Assembly: GCA_022745215.1 (NCBI GenBank)
Contig: JAIIWC010000014.1
Location: 1-32,041 of the forward strand
From: Collinsella sp.
GTDB taxonomy: Bacteria > Actinomycetota > Coriobacteriia > Coriobacteriales > Coriobacteriaceae
Direction of reading: 5' to 3'
DNA: 32,041 bases
Shown here: one piece after another, positions 9,345-17,088 of the stretch
How positions within the stretch are numbered: the first letter of the stretch is position 1
How the letters are laid out: each line of letters begins with the position of its first letter
The notes under the pieces: model-generated
The model's input: only the letters and a program-made list of their open reading frames with translations
The model's database searches: none
Told to the model about the DNA's origin: nothing
Position numbers and translations under genes: made by a program

Positions 9345-9370
9345 TTAAGGGGCCTTCGGGCCCCTTAATT
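9345..9370 (+). terminator. Intrinsic terminator after cinA
   Basis: A perfect 10-bp stem, TTAAGGGGCC paired with GGCCCCTTAA, encloses a UUCG tetraloop, and the 3' arm runs into TTAATT. It separates the RNase J-to-CinA unit from recA. Confidence 0.85.
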
Positions 9371-9465
9371 GTGGAGATAGGGACCCCTGACGAATTTTGC
9401 GTTTGCGCTGGTCATAGGTGTATTTTTGCCTTTCTTGTTCTTATTTGCCCCTTTGTGGTCAAGCA

Positions 9466-9503
9466 TTTGGTCAGTGTTTGGTCGGCGTTTGGTTGGGTTT
9501 TGG
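9466..9503 (+). repeat. 11-bp tandem repeat upstream of recA
   Basis: Three consecutive 11-base units begin TTTGGT: TTTGGTCAGTG, TTTGGTCGGCG and TTTGGTTGGGT. A partial TTTGG follows. The array ends 33 bases before the recA -35 box. The period is close to one helical turn, so the units would face the same side of the DNA, as in activator or repressor arrays. The rest of the 9371-9535 leader is T-rich and holds no supported gene. Confidence 0.6.
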
Positions 9504-9535
9504 AAAGACTGCCTGCATATGATTGGCCTGAACGG

Positions 9536-9564
9536 TTGACCACGAACAGCCGTTCGTTTATTAT
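9536..9564 (+). promoter_or_regulatory. recA promoter with LexA box in the spacer
   Basis: TTGACC (9536-9541) and TATTAT (9559-9564) are separated by exactly 17 bases. Within the spacer, 9543-9556 reads CGAACAGCCGTTCG, a near-perfect match to the Gram-positive/actinobacterial LexA operator (CGAAC-N4-GTTCG). LexA bound here would block polymerase directly, so recA-recX should be SOS-inducible. Confidence 0.88.
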
Positions 9565-9594
9565 CGATGCAGGTTGTTAAGAGGAGGGCTATTC

Positions 9595-10743
9595 ATGGCC
9601 AAGAATTCAGGTCCCGTACGTACCGTTCATGCTCGCACGACGGGTAAAGAGCGCGATGAGATGATCGCCACCACCAAGGCCGAGATCGAGAAGAAGTTCG
9701 GTCAAGGCTCCATCATGAGGTATGGTGACGGCGGCCCCGAGCTTGAGGTTGAGGCCATCCCCACGGGCGCTCTGGCACTCGATGCCGCTCTGGGTATCGG
9801 CGGTGTGCCGCGCGGCCGTATCGTCGAGATTTACGGTCCTGAGTCCTCCGGTAAGACGACGCTTTCGCTCGAGATCCTGGCCGAAGCCCAGGCAATGGGT
9901 GGCGTGGTGGCATTTATCGATGCCGAGCACGCGCTCGATCCCACGTATGCCGCGCGCATTGGCGTGGATATCGACGAGGTACTGATTTCCCAGCCTGATA
10001 CGGGTGAGCAGGCGCTCGAGATTGTTGACATGCTCGTGCGTTCCGGCGCCATCGATGCCATCGTCGTCGACTCCGTCGCCGCGCTGACCCCGCGTGCCGA
10101 GATCGAGGGAGAGATCGGCGATACCACGGTCGGATTGCAAGCTCGTCTGATGAGTCAGGCGCTCCGCAAGCTCGCCGGCTCGCTGTCCAAGTCCAACACG
10201 ACATGCATCTTCATTAACCAGCTGCGAGAGAAGATCGGCGTCATGTTCGGCAACCCCGAGACCACGACGGGCGGCCGCGCCCTTAAGTTCTTCTCTTCGG
10301 TGCGTATCGACATTCGCCGCATCGACAGCATTAAGCTTAAGGATGAGGTTATCGGTAACCGCGTGCGCGCCAAGGTCGTTAAGAACAAGGTGGCAGCTCC
10401 GTTCCGTTCTGCTGAGTTCGACATTATGTACGGTACGGGCATCTCTAAGGAGGGCTCGATTCTGGACATGGCTGTCGAGTGCGGCATTTGCAAGAAGATG
10501 GGCTCCTGGTTTGCCTATGGCGAGGACAAGCTCGGCAACGGTCGCGAGGCCGCCAAGGCGTTCCTGCGCGAACACCCCGATTGCGCCGACGAGATTGAGC
10601 ATAAGGTCCGCCTTGCCTGCGGGCTTGAGTTTGATGACGATGCTCCGTCCGAGGTCGAGCTGACCGATCAGCCTGCGCCTGAGGAGTTTGACGAGCTTTA
10701 TGCCATCGATGGTTCCGCCATGCTCGATGATGACGACGAGTAG
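9595..10743 (+). CDS. recA: Recombinase RecA
   Basis: This 382-residue RecA polymerises on single-stranded DNA, drives strand exchange and triggers LexA self-cleavage. Walker A GPESSGKTT is at residues 81-89. The MAW-like GVVAFIDAEHALD and the L2 region with GGRALKFF are intact, with no intein. The C-terminal tail is strongly acidic, ending in DDDDE, as usual. The ATG at 9595 is preferred because AAGAGGAGGG (9579-9588) is ideally spaced; an upstream in-frame TTG at 9574 would overlap that ribosome site. recX follows after 11 bases. Confidence 0.98.
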   Translation: MAKNSGPVRTVHARTTGKERDEMIATTKAEIEKKFGQGSIMRYGDGGPELEVEAIPTGALALDAALGIGGVPRGRIVEIYGPESSGKTTLSLEILAEAQAMGGVVAFIDAEHALDPTYAARIGVDIDEVLISQPDTGEQALEIVDMLVRSGAIDAIVVDSVAALTPRAEIEGEIGDTTVGLQARLMSQALRKLAGSLSKSNTTCIFINQLREKIGVMFGNPETTTGGRALKFFSSVRIDIRRIDSIKLKDEVIGNRVRAKVVKNKVAAPFRSAEFDIMYGTGISKEGSILDMAVECGICKKMGSWFAYGEDKLGNGREAAKAFLREHPDCADEIEHKVRLACGLEFDDDAPSEVELTDQPAPEEFDELYAIDGSAMLDDDDE

Positions 10744-10754
10744 CGGTTACGCTC

Positions 10755-11447
10755 ATGTCGTATACGGTGACTGAGGCCACGGTCGTCTTTCCCGATAAGA
10801 AGGCGGCCTCCTCGTTCTCGAGCGGGTATGCGTCCAAAAAGCCTTGCGCACATATCGATTGTGAGCTTGAGGGCGGTTTTGAGCGGTCCATTTGGATTCC
10901 CGTGCGGGTCGCGCGCCTGTATGTCAAAAATCGCCCCGATCTTCCCTGTGATTGGGATAACTTTCGTGAAGCGGTGCAGCTCATCGAGCGTAAATGTGCA
11001 CTTACCATGGTGACCGAGATGCTATCGCGACGCGACCATGCGACGGGTGAGGTCCGTGACAAGCTGGCTCGCTACGGCTTTCGCCAGCCCGCGATCGATT
11101 TCGCCGTCGAGCGCGCCACCGAGTATCGCTTTTTAGACGAGAACCGCTTTTGCTCGTACTTTATCGAGGAACGCAAGCGGCGCGGTTGGGGACAGCGTAA
11201 AATCGAGACCGAGCTCAAGCGCCGTCATGTCGTGCTCGATGACATTCCCGGTTATCCCGAGGATTATTTTGCCGTCGAAGACGATTTGGCGCGTGCGTCA
11301 GCCCTGCTCGCCAAGCGGCGTGTTCCAGAGACGCGCGGATTCGAAAAACTGGTTCGGTTTTTGATGGGCAAGGGCTTCTCGTATCACATCGCCGCCGATG
11401 CCGTTAAGGCACGTCTCGATGCCGAACGTGAGGAATGTGCGGTTTAG
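10755..11447 (+). CDS. recX: Regulatory protein RecX
   Basis: This 230-residue protein has the repeated three-helix RecX architecture in its C-terminal two thirds, for example LSRRDHATGEVRDKLARYGF and FCSYFIEERKRRGWGQRKIE. RecX binds RecA filaments and limits their growth and coprotease activity. About 80 N-terminal residues precede the first clear repeat, longer than minimal RecX proteins. The ATG lies 11 bases after the recA stop with no strong ribosome site, so expression probably depends on coupling to recA, which would keep the inhibitor below RecA levels. Confidence 0.9.
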   Translation: MSYTVTEATVVFPDKKAASSFSSGYASKKPCAHIDCELEGGFERSIWIPVRVARLYVKNRPDLPCDWDNFREAVQLIERKCALTMVTEMLSRRDHATGEVRDKLARYGFRQPAIDFAVERATEYRFLDENRFCSYFIEERKRRGWGQRKIETELKRRHVVLDDIPGYPEDYFAVEDDLARASALLAKRRVPETRGFEKLVRFLMGKGFSYHIAADAVKARLDAEREECAV

Positions 11448-11461
11448 GCGTATGCGTTTTG

Positions 11462-11511
11462 TGGCCCTGCCGTTCACCGCGTTTTAGCCGCCGTGCTGGG
11501 GCCATTTATTT
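11462..11511 (+). terminator. Probable terminator after recX
   Basis: An outer stem TGGCCC (11462-11467) pairs with GGGCCA (11499-11504). An imperfect inner stem sits inside the loop, and TTTATTT follows directly. It plausibly ends the recA-recX message; its tail runs into the -35 box of the RNase Y promoter. Confidence 0.5.
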
Positions 11512-11538
11512 GACAGTTGTTGTGGTTCAACGTACGAT
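11510..11538 (+). promoter_or_regulatory. Promoter for RNase Y
   Basis: A perfect TTGACA (11510-11515) lies 17 bases before TACGAT (11533-11538), a four-of-six -10 box. It predicts a 5' leader of about 160 bases before the RNase Y start. Between promoter and gene there is no supported ORF, only the hairpin described at 11644. Confidence 0.65.
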
Positions 11539-11643
11539 AAACACTGTCATTTGCTTTGTGATATGTGCTCATCTGTGATGAGTTTGTTTATATGTTTATC
11601 TGTATCCGACCCGCATAAGCTGCGCCCATATTACTCAAATGTC

Positions 11644-11676
11644 GCGAGCCGTTCGTAAGGACGGTTCGCTTTGTTG
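11644..11676 (+). terminator. Terminator-like hairpin in the RNase Y leader
   Basis: GCGAGCCGT (11644-11652) pairs with ACGGTTCGC (11661-11669) in nine pairs, one of them G-U, around an 8-base loop. TTTGTTG follows. It lies about 100 bases after the predicted start of transcription and about 30 before the RNase Y ATG. That position fits an attenuator, or the end of a short leader RNA. Confidence 0.55.
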
Positions 11677-11704
11677 TGTAACGAATCCATAAAAAGGAGT
11701 GAGC

Positions 11705-13255
11705 ATGCCTATCATCGCAGCGCTCGTTGGCATCGTTTTGGGTGCCATCGCCGCCATTGCCTACATGCGCACCGCCAAGCAGGGTAGTCTTCACGAGGCC
11801 GACGAAAAAATCCAGTCGGCACACGCACAGGCTGAGTCCCTGATCGGTGATGCTAAGCGTCAGGCCGAGACCCTCAAAAAAGAGGCTCTGCTCGAGGCTA
11901 AAGAGGAGATCATCAAGAACAAGCAGGCCGCTGAGGCCGAGGACAAGCAGCGTAAGAACGAGATTCGTACGCTCGAGAACCGCGTGATGCAGCGCGAGGA
12001 ATCCCTTGATCGCCGCAACGACGCTCTCGACAAGCGCGAGCATCAGCTGTCCAGCCAGGCCGGTCAGGTCGAGAAGCGCTCCCGTGAGCTCGAGGAGCTC
12101 TGCGCAAAGCAGACCTCCGAGCTCGAGCGTATCGCCGACCTTACCCGCGAGGACGCCCACAAGGAGCTCCTCGATAAGGTTCGCGGCGAGGTCACCCACG
12201 AGGCCGCCACGATCATTCGCGAGTCCGAGCAGCAGGTTCGCGCCGAGTGCCACAAGACCGCCCAGGAGATTCTGTCTCTGGCGATTCAGCGCTGCGCTGC
12301 CGACCACACTGCCGAGGTCACCGTTACCTCCGTGCACATTCCCTCTGATGACCTCAAAGGCCGTATCATCGGTCGCGAGGGTCGCAACATCCGGACCTTC
12401 GAGCAGGTTTCCGGCGTCAACCTCGTGATCGACGACACGCCCGAGACCGTCGTTCTTTCGAGCTTCGACCCGGTCCGTCGTGAGACCGCCCGTGTCGCCC
12501 TCGAGAACCTCATCGCCGACGGCCGCATTCACCCTGCCCGTATCGAGGAGATGTATCACAAGGCCGCCGACCTGGTTCAGCAGCGCGTGCGCGAGGCTGG
12601 CGAGCAGGCTGCCTTCGATACCGGCATCCACGACCTGCACCCCGAGATCGTCAAGACCCTTGGTGCCCTGCGCTACCGTACCTCGTTTGGTCAGAACGTG
12701 CTTCAGCATTCCCTCGAGGTCTCTGATCTGTGCGGCGTGATGGCTTCCGAGCTTGGCCTGGACGTTGTGACCGCCAAGCGCGCCGGCCTGCTTCATGACC
12801 TGGGCAAGGCAATCGACCACGACGTCGAGGGCCCGCATGCCGTCATCGGCGCCGAGCTTGCCCGCCGTTATGGCGAGAAGCCCGTTATCGTCCACGCTAT
12901 TGAGGCTCACCATGCCGATGTCGACCCCAACACGGTGCTCGATGTCCTGGTGCAGGCCGCCGATGCTGTCTCTGCCTCTCGCCCCGGTGCCCGTCGCGAG
13001 TCTGCCGAGAACTACATCAAGCGTCTTGAGAAGCTCGAGGAGATCGCCAACTCTCATGACGGCGTCGAACGTACCTATGCCATGCAGGCCGGTCGCGAGG
13101 TCCACGTCATGGTCCAGCCGGACAAGATTTCCGATGCCCAGTCCACGGTTCTGGCTCACGATATCGCCCATCAGATCGAGGAAGAGATGGAGTATCCCGG
13201 TCAGGTGCGCGTCGTCGTGATTCGCGAGAGCCGCGCTGTCGATATCGCTAAATAA
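11705..13255 (+). CDS. rny: Ribonuclease Y
   Basis: This 516-residue membrane-anchored endoribonuclease initiates mRNA decay. An N-terminal membrane helix (about residues 2-22) is followed by a long charged coiled coil (about 35-190), a KH domain with the GREG loop at 223-226, and an HD domain with catalytic H364-D365 in LLHDLGKA. Length and domain order are standard. The ATG at 11705 follows AAAGGAG (11693-11699) by five bases; an in-frame GTG at 11699 would sit inside that ribosome site and is rejected. The stop is one base before the next ATG, so a GHKL ATPase of unknown role is tightly coupled to it. Confidence 0.96.
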   Translation: MPIIAALVGIVLGAIAAIAYMRTAKQGSLHEADEKIQSAHAQAESLIGDAKRQAETLKKEALLEAKEEIIKNKQAAEAEDKQRKNEIRTLENRVMQREESLDRRNDALDKREHQLSSQAGQVEKRSRELEELCAKQTSELERIADLTREDAHKELLDKVRGEVTHEAATIIRESEQQVRAECHKTAQEILSLAIQRCAADHTAEVTVTSVHIPSDDLKGRIIGREGRNIRTFEQVSGVNLVIDDTPETVVLSSFDPVRRETARVALENLIADGRIHPARIEEMYHKAADLVQQRVREAGEQAAFDTGIHDLHPEIVKTLGALRYRTSFGQNVLQHSLEVSDLCGVMASELGLDVVTAKRAGLLHDLGKAIDHDVEGPHAVIGAELARRYGEKPVIVHAIEAHHADVDPNTVLDVLVQAADAVSASRPGARRESAENYIKRLEKLEEIANSHDGVERTYAMQAGREVHVMVQPDKISDAQSTVLAHDIAHQIEEEMEYPGQVRVVVIRESRAVDIAK

Positions 13256-13256
13256 C

Positions 13257-14342
13257 ATGAGCGACGCGAACGAGCTCATCTCATTTATCGCGTCGATGTC
13301 GGGGGAGGGCAACCTTTGCGTCGAGGAGAACCTTGGCGAGGGGTATGTCCGCCTCCGCGTTTCGGAGGCCGAGCGGCGCCAGGCTAAGCACGACATTCAG
13401 CATGTCGAGGACATCGTCATCGAAATGCTCCGTAATGCTCGCGATGCCGGCGCCGACAAGGTCTATCTCGCCACGACCAAGGAAGATGGCGTCCGCACGC
13501 TTGTCTTTCTGGATAACGGTTCTGGCGTTCCGCAGGATATGCAAGAGCGAATCTTTGATGCCCGCGTTACCTCCAAGCTCGAGAGCATGAAGATGGACCG
13601 TTGGGGCGTTCACGGTCGTGGCATGGCATTGTTTTCGATCAAGCAGAACACCGACGAGGCCCGTGTGGTCACGTCCGGCGTCGATCTTGGTTCAGCCTTC
13701 AAGGTGAGCGTTGCGGCCGACCGCCTCAGCGAGCGTGCCGATCAGTCCAGCTGGCCCCAGGCCGTCAAGGATGAGGACGGACGTTATGTCTGCGCTCGCG
13801 GCCCACATAATATTATTCGCGCTGCTTGTGAGTTTGCGCTCGAGGAGTTGCGTGGTTGCGATGTCTATCTTGGTTCTCCGTCTGAGATTGCCGCGACCCT
13901 TTATGCTCAAGCGTCAAGTCGGCTCGATACGTCTCGTCTCCTGTTCATTGATGACGAGAGTGAGCTTCCGGTTGTCGATCGTTTAGGCCTTGCTTCTGAT
14001 GCCGAGGACTTTATCCGTATTTGTTCGGGTTTGGGTCTTGAGATGTCCGAGCGCACGGCCCATCGCATTTTGGCAGGGCAGATTAAGCCCGTTCGCGGTG
14101 TGACCGCGCGTCTGCTGCGCGAGCGTGATTCGTCCTCGCATGCGCCGGCTCCTGTCGATCTCGCGAAGGATCGTCGCGGGCTACGTATTGCCAAGGATGA
14201 CATGGCACAGTTTTCGCGCGCTGTGGAACGAGACTTTAATGACCTTGCCGCCCGGTACTATCTCAACCTTTGCGGCGACCCAAAGATCCGTGTTTCGCGT
14301 GATCGAATCACCGTGACCTTTGATCTTGCCAAAGAGGAATAG
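13257..14342 (+). CDS. GHKL-type ATPase domain protein, function unknown
   Basis: This 361-residue protein carries an N-terminal GHKL ATPase fold. The N box is EMLRNARDAGA (E56, N60), the G1 box is DNGSGVP (86-92), and the glycine lid is GVHGRGMAL (from G117). The lid resembles those of MutL/Hsp90/MORC-like ATPases as much as histidine kinases. No phosphoacceptor-histidine domain, membrane segment or response regulator is visible. The C-terminal half (about 160-361) is not recognised. It starts one base after the RNase Y stop with no independent promoter, so the two are probably made together. A role in RNA decay, membrane organisation or signalling is guesswork. The reading frame is well supported by composition and packing. 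Confidence 0.85.
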   Translation: MSDANELISFIASMSGEGNLCVEENLGEGYVRLRVSEAERRQAKHDIQHVEDIVIEMLRNARDAGADKVYLATTKEDGVRTLVFLDNGSGVPQDMQERIFDARVTSKLESMKMDRWGVHGRGMALFSIKQNTDEARVVTSGVDLGSAFKVSVAADRLSERADQSSWPQAVKDEDGRYVCARGPHNIIRAACEFALEELRGCDVYLGSPSEIAATLYAQASSRLDTSRLLFIDDESELPVVDRLGLASDAEDFIRICSGLGLEMSERTAHRILAGQIKPVRGVTARLLRERDSSSHAPAPVDLAKDRRGLRIAKDDMAQFSRAVERDFNDLAARYYLNLCGDPKIRVSRDRITVTFDLAKEE

Positions 14343-14348
14343 TGCCTT

Positions 14349-14366
14349 TACCGAGTCCACTCGGTA
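14349..14366. repeat. Short perfect palindrome between GHKL gene and spoVS
   Basis: TACCGAGT-CC-ACTCGGTA is a perfect 8-bp inverted repeat starting six bases after the GHKL stop and about 50 before the spoVS ATG. No T tract follows, so it looks more like an operator than an intrinsic terminator. No good promoter was found in this gap. Confidence 0.5.
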
Positions 14367-14416
14367 CGATACAGTTATTGCAGTTAAAACGTACTTTTAA
14401 ATGCAGGAGTTTCTTC

Positions 14417-14734
14417 ATGGATTGCCTGAAGGTATCAAGCAAATCATCGCCCGCGTCCGTTGCCGGCGCCATCGCCGGCATGGTCAAGGATGGTGTGCCC
14501 GTCAACATCCAGTGTGTCGGCGCCGGTGCCGTCAACCAGGCCATTAAGGCCGTTGCTATCGCGCGCGGTTTTTTGATTCCAACCGGTTTTGATATTTCCT
14601 GCGCGCCCGTGTTCTCCGACATCCTCATTAACGGGGAGTCGCGCACGGCCATCCGCCTTTCTATCTACGTTCACCAGATCAATCGAGCTGCTATGGATAA
14701 CGTCGTCATGGATGATGTTAAGCCTGTGGCATAG
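14417..14734 (+). CDS. spoVS: Stage V sporulation protein S (SpoVS) family
   Basis: This 105-residue Alba-fold protein closely matches SpoVS: LKVSSKSSPASVAGAIAG near the N-terminus, GAGAVNQAIKAVAIARGF in the middle, and GESRTAIRLS near residue 80. SpoVS affects spore assembly and septation in Bacillus and may bind nucleic acid. Here it appears in a lineage that lacks classical sporulation, so the role is probably different. It has about 20 extra C-terminal residues (HQINRAAMDNVVMDDVKPVA) compared with the short Bacillus form. The ATG at 14417 follows AGGAGT (14405-14410) by six bases. miaB starts 45 bases later. Confidence 0.9.
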   Translation: MDCLKVSSKSSPASVAGAIAGMVKDGVPVNIQCVGAGAVNQAIKAVAIARGFLIPTGFDISCAPVFSDILINGESRTAIRLSIYVHQINRAAMDNVVMDDVKPVA

Positions 14735-14779
14735 CTTCTGCTTGCCTTGTTTCGCTCCCCATCGTTAGGACTTATGCAC

Positions 14780-16150
14780 ATGGACCAGCGTTCCGTACGC
14801 GATATTCTTGCCGGTAAAACCTACTTTATCCGCACCTTTGGCTGCCAGATGAATCAGCACGACTCCGAGCGTGTGAGCGGTCTGCTTGATTCGTATGGCT
14901 GCCTCATGGCGCTCGATCCCGCGCATGCCGATATCGTTGTCTTCATGACGTGCTGCGTGCGCGAGGCCGCCGATACCCGCCTGTACGGTCAGTGCAATTC
15001 CTGCAAAAGCCTGCCGCCTTCGCCTTCGGGCAAGCGCGTGGTTGCCGTTGGCGGTTGCATCGCGCAGCGCGATGGCGAGGGCCTGCTCACCAACGTCGAT
15101 AACGTCAATGTCATCTTTGGCACGCATTCCATTGCACATGTGGCCGAGCTCATTGCCGAGGCGTTCCTTGATGGTAAGCGTCATATCCGCACCAATGAGC
15201 ATGAGGATACGGATGCCATGAGCATGCCGTGGCATCGCGAGACTCAGTATCACGCCTGGGTGCCCATCATGACGGGCTGCAATAATTTCTGCACCTATTG
15301 CATCGTGCCGTACGTGCGCGGTCGCGAAAAGAGCCGCCCCTTTGAGGAGATTGTCGACGAGGTGACCGGTTTGGTGCGCCAGGGCGTGCGTGAGATTACG
15401 CTGCTGGGCCAAAACGTTAACTCATATGGTCGCGATCTGTTTGGCAAGCCGCGTTTTGCCGATCTGCTGCGTGCCGTGGGCGATACGGGCGTGGAGCGCA
15501 TCTTCTTTACGTCTTCGCATCCCAAGGACCTGTTGCCCGAGACCATCGACGCCATGGCCGAGACGCCTGCCGTAATGCCGCAGCTGCACTTGGCCGTCCA
15601 GTCCGGTTCGACGCGGATCCTCAAAGAGATGAATCGCCGTTATACACGCGAGGACTATCTGGGCCTTGTCGATCGCATTCGCAACCGCATGCCCGATATC
15701 GCGCTCTCGACCGACATTATCGTTGGCTTCCCGGGCGAGACTGAAGAAGACTTTGAGCAGACGCTCTCGCTTGCCGAGACGGTCCGCTATGCTCAGGCCT
15801 ATACCTTTATCTATTCCAAGCGTGCCGGTACCCCGGCCGCCGAGATTGACGATCCTACGCCGCATGAGGTTATTCTCGAGCGTTTCAACCGTCTGGTTAA
15901 GGTTATCGAGACCACGGCACACGAGTATAACCAGGGTGAGCTTCATACTGTGGTTCCGGCGCTCATTGAGGGAACGAGTAAAAAGAACGACGCGGTCCTG
16001 CTGGGCAAGAGTCCCAAGAATCAGACCGTGCATGCGCCTATCCCCGAGGGTTACAGCATCGATCAGCTTGTTGGTAAGATCGTTGATGTTGACGTTGACG
16101 TTGCCAAGACCTGGTATTTGTCCGGCTCCGTTGTGGGCGAGCCGCGCTAA
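14780..16150 (+). CDS. miaB: tRNA-2-methylthio-N6-isopentenyladenosine synthase MiaB
   Basis: This radical-SAM methylthiotransferase of about 456 residues adds a methylthio group to i6A37 in tRNAs reading UNN codons. It has the MiaB signature FGCQMN (C22), a radical-SAM triad C167, C171 and C174 (CNNFCTYC), and a C-terminal TRAM domain. ATG 14780 is chosen because AGGA (14767-14770) sits nine bases upstream; ATG 14774 would be only three bases away. The stop overlaps the miaA ATG by one base. The partner enzyme that makes its substrate is therefore the next gene. Confidence 0.94.
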   Translation: MDQRSVRDILAGKTYFIRTFGCQMNQHDSERVSGLLDSYGCLMALDPAHADIVVFMTCCVREAADTRLYGQCNSCKSLPPSPSGKRVVAVGGCIAQRDGEGLLTNVDNVNVIFGTHSIAHVAELIAEAFLDGKRHIRTNEHEDTDAMSMPWHRETQYHAWVPIMTGCNNFCTYCIVPYVRGREKSRPFEEIVDEVTGLVRQGVREITLLGQNVNSYGRDLFGKPRFADLLRAVGDTGVERIFFTSSHPKDLLPETIDAMAETPAVMPQLHLAVQSGSTRILKEMNRRYTREDYLGLVDRIRNRMPDIALSTDIIVGFPGETEEDFEQTLSLAETVRYAQAYTFIYSKRAGTPAAEIDDPTPHEVILERFNRLVKVIETTAHEYNQGELHTVVPALIEGTSKKNDAVLLGKSPKNQTVHAPIPEGYSIDQLVGKIVDVDVDVAKTWYLSGSVVGEPR

Positions 16151-17088
16151 TGGTTTCTCCCGGGGCAGGTCTTTCCGCCGTTGCGATCGTCGGTCCGACG
16201 GCGGTTGGTAAGAGTGATGTTGCCGACCGTTTGGCAGCCCGTCTTTCGTCCGAAGTGCTGTCGTGCGATGCGATGCAAATCTATCGCGGCATGGACATCG
16301 GTACCGCAAAGATGGTGCCCGATGAGTGCACGGCGCCGCTGCGTCTCGTCGACATTGTAGAGCCGGGTGTGGCATATTCTGCTGCGCTTTATCAGGCCGA
16401 CGCTCGCGCGCATGTTGAACGTCTCCTTGGTTCGGGTTGCCTGCCGGTTTTTTGCGGAGGTACGGGTCTGTATCTCAAGGCCGCCCTCGATGAGATGGAC
16501 TTTCCCTCGGGTGAACTTGAGGACGATCGTCGTGCGGGCTATCAGGAGCTTGCCGAGCGTATTGGCGAGGAAGAACTGCATGCCTTGCTTGCCGAGCGCG
16601 ATCCAGAATCGGCTGCTGTTATTCATCCCCATAACGTGCGCCGTGTGATTCGTGCGCTCGAGATGCATGATGATGGCGTCTCCTATGCGCAGCAAAAGTC
16701 GCAGTTTAGTGTTCCGCACGAGCATTATCATGCCCTATGGTTTGGTCTGACGCGTAATCGCGAGGTGCTCTACGAGCGCATTAACCAGCGCGTCGATCTG
16801 ATGTTTGAGCAGGGTCTTGTCGATGAGGTCCGCGGTCTTATGGGCCAGGGGCTGGGAGATGCCCTGACGTCGATGCAGGCAATTGGCTATAAAGAGATCA
16901 TTGATGCTTTCAATGGCGTGATGAGCATGGATGAGGCTCGCGAACTCATTAAGATGCGTTCGCGTCGTTATGCCAAGCGTCAGCTTTCGTGGTTTAAGCG
17001 CGATGACCGTATCGTGTGGTTTGATATGGATGAATGTACGATCGATGAGGTCGTTGAGGATATCCTGCATCGTATTGAGGCTGCCTAA
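16150..17088 (+). CDS. miaA: tRNA dimethylallyltransferase MiaA
   Basis: This 312-residue enzyme prenylates A37 of tRNAs reading UNN codons, using dimethylallyl diphosphate; MiaB then acts on the product. The P-loop GPTAVGKS is at residues 15-22. The region usually reading DSMQVYRGMDIGTAK is DAMQIYRGMDIGTAK here, with an alanine replacing the usual serine. It overlaps miaB by one base at the start and hflX by one base at the end (TAATG both times), so miaB-miaA-hflX should be translated as a coupled unit. Confidence 0.95.
   Translation: MVSPGAGLSAVAIVGPTAVGKSDVADRLAARLSSEVLSCDAMQIYRGMDIGTAKMVPDECTAPLRLVDIVEPGVAYSAALYQADARAHVERLLGSGCLPVFCGGTGLYLKAALDEMDFPSGELEDDRRAGYQELAERIGEEELHALLAERDPESAAVIHPHNVRRVIRALEMHDDGVSYAQQKSQFSVPHEHYHALWFGLTRNREVLYERINQRVDLMFEQGLVDEVRGLMGQGLGDALTSMQAIGYKEIIDAFNGVMSMDEARELIKMRSRRYAKRQLSWFKRDDRIVWFDMDECTIDEVVEDILHRIEAA

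Noticed and set aside
9466..9503. Short tandem repeats as a CRISPR-like array
   Set aside because: Units are only 11 bases with no spacers, and no cas genes are present.
9371..9580. Small open frame upstream of recA
   Set aside because: It starts in the terminator tail, runs through the recA promoter and LexA box, has no ribosome site and no recognisable product.
11588..13396. Minus-strand open frame of 602 codons
   Set aside because: It is antisense to RNase Y, which is unmistakable; its composition is that of a shadow frame.
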